DNA from: Neisseria lactamica
Lineage (GTDB): Bacteria; Pseudomonadota; Gammaproteobacteria; Burkholderiales; Neisseriaceae
NCBI GenBank assembly: GCA_001067655.1
Contig: JUNU01000297.1
Span: 1-6,100, forward strand
Direction: 5' to 3'
Length of the DNA: 6,100 nucleotides
The position numbers and the translations under genes are program-made. This document shows, one piece after another, positions 1-4,439 of the stretch; within the stretch, counting starts at the first letter, position 1, and each line of letters opens with the position of its first letter. The notes under the pieces were generated by a model. The model was not told the origin of the DNA and did not search any database. It saw only the letters and a list, made by a program, of their open reading frames with translations.

Positions 1-58
1 ACTACCCGTACACGGCGGGCGTTGCCGCCTTGTCTCATTTTTATTTTAATCCACCATA
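1..58. repeat. Partial Correia-like (CREE/nemis-type) element end
   Basis: From memory, the terminal part of neisserial Correia elements reads as a GC-rich block containing CGCCTTGTC, then a T-rich stretch, then TTAATCCACTATA. This stretch has CGCCTTGTC at 27-35, an AT-rich block, and TTTTAATCCACCATA at about 44-58, which is the same order with a few substitutions. A short GC-rich dyad (GGCGG at 14-18, CCGCC at 25-29) matches the style of these elements. Only one end lies in the window, so the length and the other terminus cannot be judged. The divergence from the meningococcal form is expected in a commensal species. It could instead be a related but distinct small repeat that shares the TGGATTAA-type terminus. 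Confidence 0.5.
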
Positions 59-88
59 CTAAATAACTAAAATTCCTCTATATTTTGA

Positions 89-125
89 TTTTCAGACGAC
101 CTATGCCCTGCCCCAACCGTCTGGA
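89..125 (-). terminator. Weak terminator-like dyad after the DUF202 gene
   Basis: Just after the minus-strand stop, CAGACGGTT can pair with GGTCGTCTG of the DUS through about nine pairs, two of them G-U. The T-tract beyond the second arm is poor. It looks like a decayed version of the paired-DUS terminators elsewhere in the window, so it may be leaky. Confidence 0.35.
91..102 (-). repeat. DNA uptake sequence, AG-mucDUS form
   Basis: Exact AGGTCGTCTGAA on the minus strand. It lies 26 bases past the stop codon of the small membrane-protein gene and is probably one arm of that gene's terminator. It is the only isolated exact DUS copy in the window. Confidence 0.85.
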
Positions 126-127
126 TT

Positions 128-460
128 TTATGACTCAAGCAGTTTACGCAAAGACTGATTGTTGTATTTGATGTCGGCAATCATTCGGTCGTATTGGTGC
201 ATTCTACGGAGCGAGCGGGTAATCAGATAGACCGAGAAAAAAATCAAACTGATGTTCATCAGACTGACCAACGCGAGCAAGGGCCAAACATCGACAGCCT
301 CGTACCATTTCGATGTTGCAATCAAGGCACTGAAAATAGACAAAGGCAGCGCGAACACGGCAATACCCGTACGCATGACGGCAAGTGCCGTGCGTTTTTC
401 AGCAAGGAGAAGCTGCACTTGATTGATGCTGAGGATATCGTTTTGCTGTTCGGTAATCAT
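128..460 (-). CDS. Small DUF202-type inner-membrane protein, function unknown
   Basis: Predicted protein of 110 residues. Residues 19-31 read LAEKRTALAVMRT, which matches the LAxERTxLAxxRT signature at the first helix of DUF202 proteins. Two hydrophobic segments follow, at about 31-49 and 59-80, joined by a short loop (SKWYEAVDVW). The tail after 81 is basic and polar, so both termini are probably cytoplasmic. DUF202 proteins have no firmly established general role. An in-frame GTG at 478 would add six residues (MIGARP). I prefer the ATG at 460 because MITEQQ is a more usual start and a weak GATAGG lies ten bases upstream, but neither start has a strong ribosome binding site. The gene is separated from hemN upstream by a strong terminator, so it probably has its own promoter, which I could not locate. 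The family call is moderately sure; the start is uncertain. Confidence 0.75.
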   Translation of the reverse strand: MITEQQNDILSINQVQLLLAEKRTALAVMRTGIAVFALPLSIFSALIATSKWYEAVDVWPLLALVSLMNISLIFFSVYLITRSLRRMHQYDRMIADIKYNNQSLRKLLES

Positions 461-551
461 AGGGCGCGCGCCTATCACAAATTGACTTTGAATCCCGACA
501 AAGCGGCAAATATGGTTTTATGTTACCCGAAAGTATTGAAAATAAAAACAA

Positions 552-563
552 AGGTCGTCTGAA
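552..563 (+). repeat. DNA uptake sequence, AG-mucDUS form
   Basis: Exact AGGTCGTCTGAA, forming one arm of the hemN terminator palindrome. Confidence 0.9.
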
Positions 564-567
564 AATT

Positions 568-579
568 TTCAGACGACCT
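568..579 (-). repeat. DNA uptake sequence, AG-mucDUS form
   Basis: Exact minus-strand AGGTCGTCTGAA, forming the second arm of the hemN terminator palindrome. Confidence 0.9.
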
Positions 580-592
580 TTTCCATGCCTGT

Positions 593-2014
593 TTACACCG
601 TTTGCGAATATTGGGCTTTGGTTTCCTTGTGGCGCAGATGGTAGTCGAATATCATAGCAATGTTGCGTATCAGGAAGCGGCCTTTTGGGGTAACGGTCAG
701 TCCGTGCGGTTTCAGGCGGACGAGTCCGAGGGAGGAGAGTTGTTCCAAGTCGGCAATTTCGTCTTTGAAATAACGGTCGAACGGAATGCCGAACACGCTT
801 TCGTAGATTTGGTAATCCAAGGCGAAGCGGCACATCAAATCTTGGATGATGTTGCGGCGCAAAAGGTCGTCCTGATTGAGTTGGTAGCCGCGCATAATAG
901 GCAGGTGTCCTGCATCGAGTGCGGCATAGTAGGCGTCGATGTCGCGTTCGTTTTGGGAGTAGGTACTGCCGATTTTGCCGATGGAAGATACGCCGATGGC
1001 GACCAAATCGCAGTCTGCGTAGGTTGAGTAACCTTGGAAGTTGCGCTGGAGGAAGCCTTCTTTGAGGGCGATGGAGAGTTCGTCATCGGGTTTGGCGAAA
1101 TGGTCCATGCCGATGAAGACATAGCCGCGTTCGGTCAGGGTTTGGACGCAATATTGCAGCATATCGAGTTTTTCTTCGCTGCCGGGAACGGCTTCGGTAT
1201 CGATACGGCGTTGCGGCTTGAAGATATGCGGCAGGTGGGCGTAGTGATAAAGGGCAAGGCGGTCGGGATCGAGCGACAATACCGTATCAATGGTGGTTTT
1301 GATGCTTTCGGCGGTTTGGTGCGGAAGGCCGTAAATCAAATCGACGCTGACGGATTTAAACCCCGCTTCACGGGCGGCATCGATGACTTCTTTGGTTTCG
1401 TCGTAGCTTTGGATGCGGTTGACCGCTGCCTGCACTTTGGGATCAAAGTCCTGAATACCGACGCTCATACGGTTGAAACCAAGCTTGCCGAGCATAAGGA
1501 CGGTTTCACGGCTGACTTTGCGCGGGTCAATTTCGATGGAGTATTCGCCGCCGGGGATAAGTTGGAAATGTTTGCGTATCATGCGGAATACGCGTTCGAT
1601 TTGGTCGTCGCTCAAAAAGGTCGGTGTACCGCCGCCGAAGTGCAGTTGCGCGAGCTGATGCCGTCCGCCCAGATGCGGGGCAAGCAATTCCATTTCTTTT
1701 TCAAGGTATTCGATGTAGGCATCGGCGCGGCTTTTGTCTTTGGTGATGATTTTATTGCAGCCGCAGTAGTAGCAGATAGTATTGCAGAAGGGGATGTGGA
1801 TATAAAGCGAAAGGGGCTTGTTCAAAGCCCCCATACTGCGCTGATTCAAGGCATTGATATATTCGGCTTCGCGAAATCCGTCATGGAATCGGTCGGCTGT
1901 GGGGTAAGAAGTATAGCGCGGACCGCTGGAAGGAAGGCTGGCAATGAGTTCGCGGTCAAACTCAGGCTTGTCATTGTTTCTATTGTGATTATTTTGTATC
2001 GGTATTACTTTCAT
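593..2014 (-). CDS. hemN: Oxygen-independent coproporphyrinogen III oxidase (dehydrogenase)
   Basis: Radical-SAM enzyme that oxidatively decarboxylates two propionates of coproporphyrinogen III to give protoporphyrinogen IX without oxygen, a late cytoplasmic step of heme synthesis. The 473 residues compare with about 457 in E. coli HemN, the extra length being at the N-terminus. Visible landmarks are SGPRYTSYPTA (30-40), YIHIPFC then C77-x3-C81-x2-C84-x-C86 for the 4Fe-4S cluster and the extra HemN cysteine, GGGTPT (127-132), EIDPR (161-165), GIQDF (186-190), DLIYGLP (225-231), NFQGY (325-329) and the C-terminal TPKGRFLIRNI (442-452). The GPRYTSYPTA start, the fourth cysteine and the C-terminal domain favour true HemN over the related heme chaperone HemW. 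No good ribosome binding site precedes the ATG at 2014, but the family start region begins only some 20 residues in, so the start is at most slightly off. It is divergent from fnr and shares a promoter region with an FNR box, which fits anaerobic induction. Confidence 0.96.
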   Translation of the reverse strand: MKVIPIQNNHNRNNDKPEFDRELIASLPSSGPRYTSYPTADRFHDGFREAEYINALNQRSMGALNKPLSLYIHIPFCNTICYYCGCNKIITKDKSRADAYIEYLEKEMELLAPHLGGRHQLAQLHFGGGTPTFLSDDQIERVFRMIRKHFQLIPGGEYSIEIDPRKVSRETVLMLGKLGFNRMSVGIQDFDPKVQAAVNRIQSYDETKEVIDAAREAGFKSVSVDLIYGLPHQTAESIKTTIDTVLSLDPDRLALYHYAHLPHIFKPQRRIDTEAVPGSEEKLDMLQYCVQTLTERGYVFIGMDHFAKPDDELSIALKEGFLQRNFQGYSTYADCDLVAIGVSSIGKIGSTYSQNERDIDAYYAALDAGHLPIMRGYQLNQDDLLRRNIIQDLMCRFALDYQIYESVFGIPFDRYFKDEIADLEQLSSLGLVRLKPHGLTVTPKGRFLIRNIAMIFDYHLRHKETKAQYSQTV

Positions 2015-2093
2015 GGCGTGTGTGTGATTAGAGTAATGATGTTAGGCAATTTTCGGATAGTTTGGTAGAATGCCACAGTATGATAAACCTGTC

Positions 2094-2107
2094 TTGATAT
2101 GTGTCAA
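2094..2107. promoter_or_regulatory. Predicted FNR-binding site
   Basis: TTGAT-ATGT-GTCAA matches the FNR consensus TTGATnnnnATCAA at nine of ten defined bases. It sits 87 bp from the hemN start codon and 51 bp from the fnr start codon (box edge to codon in fnr's case). A regulator's own site next to its gene and next to an anaerobic heme gene makes it biologically credible. Alternatively, TTGATA could serve as a -35 for fnr, in which case FNR would repress itself. Confidence 0.7.
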
Positions 2108-2145
2108 TAACTTACGTAATCATGACTGGATAAAAACCTTAATTT

Positions 2146-2150
2146 TAAGG
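2146..2150 (+). promoter_or_regulatory. Ribosome binding site of fnr
   Basis: TAAGG lies seven bases before the ATG at 2158, which supports this start over the internal ATG codons at residues 7 and 10. Confidence 0.7.
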
Positions 2151-2157
2151 GTGTTTT

Positions 2158-2892
2158 ATGACCACACACAATGCTATGCATCAGATGAAAACCCTGTGTT
2201 CTTCCTGTTCGCTGCGTGAACTCTGCCTGCCTGTCGGGCTTTTGCCCAATGAGTTTGCACAATTGGACGCGGTCATCCGACAGAGCCGCCGCTTGAAGAA
2301 GGGGGAATATCTGTTCCGTACCGGTGAGCCTTTCGCGTCGCTGTTTGCCATCCGTGCCGGTTTTTTCAAAACCACGGTTGCCAGTCAGGACGGCCGCGAT
2401 CAGGTTACCGGTTTTTTTATGTCCGGCGAACTCATCGGTATGGACGGCATTTGTTCCCATATCCACAGCTGCGACGCGGTGGCTTTGGAAGACAGCGAAG
2501 TGTGTGAGCTGCCCTTCACCCACATTGAAGAGCTGGGACACAACATCCCCAGCCTGAGAAGCCATTTTTTCCGGTTGATGAGCCGCGAAATCGTGCGCGA
2601 CCAAGGCGTGATGCTGCTTTTGGGCAACATGCGCGCCGAAGAACGTTTGGCGGCGTTTTTGCTTAACTTGTCCCAACGCCTTTACTCGCGCGGATTTGCC
2701 GCCAACGATTTCATCCTGCGGATGTCGCGCGAAGAAATCGGCAGCTATCTGGGGCTGAAACTCGAAACCGTCAGCCGCACGCTGTCCAAGTTCCACCACG
2801 AAGGCTTGATTTCGGTCGAACACAAACACATCAAAATCCTCGACTCGCAAGCCCTCAAAAAAATGGTGTCCGGCTGTTCGCACGCCATCTGA
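2158..2892 (+). CDS. fnr: FNR-type oxygen-sensing transcription regulator (CRP/FNR family)
   Basis: Cytoplasmic global regulator whose 4Fe-4S cluster holds it as an active dimer without oxygen and is lost on exposure to oxygen. The 244 residues are close to the 250 of E. coli FNR. Three N-terminal cysteines, C14-x2-C17-x5-C23, have exactly the E. coli spacing (C20, C23, C29). C116 in VCELPF corresponds to the fourth ligand, C122. The cyclic-nucleotide-like beta-roll spans about 35-125, and the dimer helix includes D148 at the place of E. coli D154. The helix-turn-helix lies at about 189-211, with recognition residues E203, S206 and R207 in ETVSR, which predicts binding to TTGAT half-sites. 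Such a site lies in its own upstream region, suggesting autoregulation and control of hemN. Extra cysteines at 99, 105 and 240 are not known ligands. The gene ends in a DUS hairpin. Confidence 0.96.
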   Translation: MTTHNAMHQMKTLCSSCSLRELCLPVGLLPNEFAQLDAVIRQSRRLKKGEYLFRTGEPFASLFAIRAGFFKTTVASQDGRDQVTGFFMSGELIGMDGICSHIHSCDAVALEDSEVCELPFTHIEELGHNIPSLRSHFFRLMSREIVRDQGVMLLLGNMRAEERLAAFLLNLSQRLYSRGFAANDFILRMSREEIGSYLGLKLETVSRTLSKFHHEGLISVEHKHIKILDSQALKKMVSGCSHAI

Positions 2893-2929
2893 CGGATACC
2901 GAAACCATTTCAAACTTCAAACAGAATCC

Positions 2930-2960
2930 AAGGTCGTCTGAAAAATTTCCAGACGACCTT
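2930..2960 (+). terminator. Paired-DUS hairpin terminator after fnr
   Basis: AAGGTCGTCTG at 2930-2940 pairs with CAGACGACCTT at 2950-2960 across a nine-base A/T-rich loop. It lies 37 bases past the fnr stop. The following sequence (CTTCATAAAA) is a poor T-tract, so some read-through into the hydrolase gene 15 bases later is possible. Confidence 0.7.
2931..2942 (+). repeat. DNA uptake sequence, AG-mucDUS form
   Basis: Exact AGGTCGTCTGAA in the left arm of the fnr terminator. The right arm at 2948-2959 is a near copy with one changed base (AGGTCGTCTGGA on the minus strand). Confidence 0.9.
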
Positions 2961-2975
2961 CTTCATAAAACCAAT

Positions 2976-4049
2976 ATGAAACACAAGAAAAAACTCATTA
3001 CCTTGACCACCGCCTGCGCCCTGCTCACCTACTGGCTCTATCCCGACCAACATCCCGTTTACCCCGCAAGCGACCACTACGACCCGAAAACGCAAACCTT
3101 CTTCAACCCCGAACCGCAGCAGAAACCGACCGGCCTCGTCAGCGCATTTTGGAAAATCCTGACCGACCCGCAGGCAACGCGCCCGCCCAAACCTCTGCCT
3201 ACCGTCAAGCCCGACTGGCAGACTTTTCTCGCCGCACCCGAAGGCAAAAGCCGCTTCGTCTGGTTCGGACATTCCACCCTATTGATGCGGATCGGCGGGC
3301 AAACCGTCATTACCGACCCCGTTTTCGGCAATTCCGTCTCCCCCATTCCCATTACCATGAAGCGCTTCCAGCCAGCTCCCGCAGAAATTGACGAACTGCC
3401 GCCTGTCGATGTCATCCTGATTTCACACAGTCACTACGACCACCTCGAAAAAGACAGCGTGCAGGCACTCAATTCAAAAGGCAGCAGCCATTTCATAGTC
3501 TCGCTCGGCATGGGCGTATTGCTGAAAAAATGGGGCGTACCGCAAGAGCGCATTACCGAACTTGACTGGTGGCAAAGCACCGAACGCAACGGCATCCGCT
3601 ACACCGCACTACCCGCCCGCCACGACTCCTCCCGAACCCTGACCGACCACAACCAAGCCCTGTGGTCCAGCTTTGCCATCGAACACGGCGACGAAAAATT
3701 CTATTTCCACGGCGACTCTGCACAAGGCAGCCATTTCGACAAAATCGCCGAAAAATTCAACGGGTTCGACATCGCGTTCATCGAAAACGGGCAATACAGC
3801 GAACATTGGCCCAACAACCACCTCTTCCCCGAACAAACCGCCCGCTACGCCGCGAAGCTCGCGCCCAAACGCTTCATGCCCATCCACTGGGGCGCCTACG
3901 CCATGGCATTGCACGCTTGGAACGAACCCTTGCTCCAAAGCATCCCGCTGGCACGCAGTTTGGGCGTCAATCCGTTGACTCCGCTGATGGGACAAGTCTT
4001 TGATGCCGATACCGCCACGCAAGACTGGTTCGCCGAACCTTTACAATAA
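2976..4049 (+). CDS. Membrane-anchored or exported metallo-beta-lactamase-fold hydrolase, NAPE-PLD/UlaG-like
   Basis: Zinc-dependent hydrolase of the metallo-beta-lactamase superfamily, 357 residues; substrate unknown. Residues 4-22 form a basic-then-hydrophobic N-terminus (KKK, then LITLTTACALLTYWLY), read as an uncleaved anchor or signal peptide. The catalytic domain starts near 92 with FVWFGHSTLLMRIGGQTVITDPVF. Metal ligands are visible as H151-S-H153-Y-D155-H156, H216 in PARHDSSR, D247 in HGDSA and H304 in PIHWGAY. The combination of HSHYDHL, PARH...N.ALW and PIHWGAY resembles the NAPE-PLD-like branch, which includes phospholipase D-type enzymes on N-acyl ethanolamine phospholipids, but the bacterial members are mostly uncharacterised. 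There is no recognisable ribosome binding site before the ATG, and no other in-frame start exists before residue 104. It lies 83 bases after fnr behind a terminator, so it may use a weak own promoter or read-through. The fold is sure, the activity is not. Confidence 0.85.
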   Translation: MKHKKKLITLTTACALLTYWLYPDQHPVYPASDHYDPKTQTFFNPEPQQKPTGLVSAFWKILTDPQATRPPKPLPTVKPDWQTFLAAPEGKSRFVWFGHSTLLMRIGGQTVITDPVFGNSVSPIPITMKRFQPAPAEIDELPPVDVILISHSHYDHLEKDSVQALNSKGSSHFIVSLGMGVLLKKWGVPQERITELDWWQSTERNGIRYTALPARHDSSRTLTDHNQALWSSFAIEHGDEKFYFHGDSAQGSHFDKIAEKFNGFDIAFIENGQYSEHWPNNHLFPEQTARYAAKLAPKRFMPIHWGAYAMALHAWNEPLLQSIPLARSLGVNPLTPLMGQVFDADTATQDWFAEPLQ

Positions 4050-4059
4050 AGCTGCCCAA

Positions 4060-4071
4060 AGGTCGTCTGAA
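4060..4071 (+). repeat. DNA uptake sequence, AG-mucDUS form
   Basis: Exact AGGTCGTCTGAA in the left arm of the composite hairpin. Confidence 0.9.
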
Positions 4072-4126
4072 AACAAATACAGCAAGTTTCATCAAGGTAT
4101 AAATACCAACGAAGCGGAAGCTGTTT

Positions 4127-4138
4127 TTCAGACGACCT
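4127..4138 (-). repeat. DNA uptake sequence, AG-mucDUS form
   Basis: Exact minus-strand AGGTCGTCTGAA in the right arm of the composite hairpin, 55 bases from its partner. In the hemN palindrome the gap between partners is only four bases. Confidence 0.9.
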
Positions 4139-4281
4139 TTTTTGAATTTATCTGTTGCGGCATTTCCAACACTCTTCCCCTTTCTCCTGCTTATCTATTT
4201 TGCAATATTCTGATAATAAAAAACTAATTTCTCCTAAGCCGAAATCCTTATCTTATAAAGCGCGGTTCGCGTATAAACCAC

Positions 4282-4310
4282 TTGACCGATTACATCGTAT
4301 TACGTAAAGT
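4282..4310 (+). promoter_or_regulatory. Predicted sigma-70 promoter of lctP
   Basis: TTGACC (-35, five of six) and TAAAGT (-10, four of six) are separated by exactly 17 bases, placing the start near 4317 and giving a leader of about 120 bases. A second possible -10, GATAAT at 4349-4354, is a closer hexamer match but lacks a -35. The predicted operator at 4325-4345 would block either promoter. The rest of the 4141-4439 gap is AT-rich and shows no gene. Confidence 0.55.
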
Positions 4311-4324
4311 ATGCGGCATTCTTT

Positions 4325-4345
4325 TAAATTGGTATTACCAATTTA
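4325..4345. promoter_or_regulatory. Predicted GntR/FadR-type operator of lctP
   Basis: A perfect dyad with nine-base arms, TAAATTGGT and ACCAATTTA, around an ATT spacer. The core TGGTnnnACCA is the known recognition pattern of FadR-subfamily GntR regulators such as E. coli LldR (lactate) and PdhR (pyruvate). In gonococcus the GntR-type regulator GdhR is reported, from memory, to repress lctP. Its place from about +9 to +29 of the predicted transcript, ahead of a lactate permease, points to repression relieved by a metabolite. Which regulator binds cannot be told from this window. Confidence 0.75.
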
Positions 4346-4427
4346 TTTGATAATTACTCTCAGATTAAGGTTCGATATCTCTCTCGCATCCGACATCATT
4401 AGAAAAATTGATAAACAACGCCGATTT

Positions 4428-4433
4428 TAAGGA
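4428..4433 (+). promoter_or_regulatory. Ribosome binding site of lctP
   Basis: TAAGGA, six bases before the ATG at 4440, is the best Shine-Dalgarno sequence in the window and fixes the start. Confidence 0.8.
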
Positions 4434-4439
4434 TTCACC

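Larger units (their letters stand above)
550..581 (-). terminator. Perfect paired-DUS hairpin, rho-independent terminator of hemN
   Basis: A perfect 32-bp palindrome made of AAAGGTCGTCTGAAAA and its complement back to back, holding one DUS on each strand. On the minus strand the stem is followed by a T-rich run (TTTGTTTTTATTTT). It begins 11 bases past the hemN stop, which is classic geometry for an intrinsic terminator. It also insulates the downstream DUF202 gene. With no unpaired loop bases the hairpin must open a few central A-T pairs. Confidence 0.85.
2015..2157. promoter_or_regulatory. Divergent hemN-fnr promoter region
   Basis: A 143-bp AT-rich gap between two genes transcribed away from each other. 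It holds an FNR-box-like dyad at 2094-2107. For fnr, GATAAA at 2129-2134 would be a -10 placing the start near 2141, about 40 bases from the box centre. For hemN, CATTCT on the minus strand at 2067-2072 would place the start near 2060, again about 40 bases away, but its match to a -10 is poor. Both spacings are the class II activator arrangement. The transcript starts are inferences. Confidence 0.55.
4058..4140 (+). terminator. Composite DUS-capped long hairpin, terminator of the hydrolase gene
   Basis: Sixteen-base arms AAAGGTCGTCTGAAAA (4058-4073) and complement (4125-4140) enclose 51 bases that can also pair: ACAGC 4079-4083 with GCTGT 4120-4124, GTTTC 4086-4090 with GAAGC 4111-4115 (one G-U), and GGTAT 4096-4100 with ATACC 4103-4107. 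Six T residues (4138-4143) end the outer stem. It starts nine bases past the hydrolase stop, so termination is the likely role. The inner structured segment is unlike the simple paired-DUS terminators nearby. Confidence 0.7.

Noticed and set aside
1034..2068. Long open frame of 344 codons on the plus strand opposite hemN
   Set aside because: It lies almost entirely antisense to a gene with full HemN motifs, and its translation shows no family resemblance. Long antisense frames are common opposite GC-biased codons.
2104..2913. Open frame of 269 codons on the minus strand covering fnr
   Set aside because: Antisense shadow of fnr; its composition is typical of reverse-strand translation and no motif is seen.
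3006..3017. Possible lipobox (TTAC, C14) in the hydrolase N-terminus
   Set aside because: The -3 residue is Thr, the hydrophobic stretch continues past the cysteine, and the preceding region is short; an anchor or ordinary signal peptide fits better.
3569..4003. Arg/Pro-rich frames inside the hydrolase gene, on both strands
   Set aside because: Low-complexity translation in the wrong frame of a gene with an intact zinc site.
4000..4227. Open frame of 75 codons running from the hydrolase tail through the composite hairpin
   Set aside because: It starts inside another gene without a ribosome binding site and reads through both DUS copies and the terminator.
2112..4307. The palindrome TTACGTAA occurs in both the fnr promoter region (2112-2119) and the lctP promoter (4300-4307)
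   Set aside because: Two copies of an 8-base AT-rich palindrome in two promoter regions are close to chance expectation, and I know of no matching regulator.
4347..4412. FNR half-sites TTGAT at 4347-4351 and 4408-4412 upstream of lctP
   Set aside because: The opposite half-sites match ATCAA at only about one base each, so FNR control of lctP is not supported.
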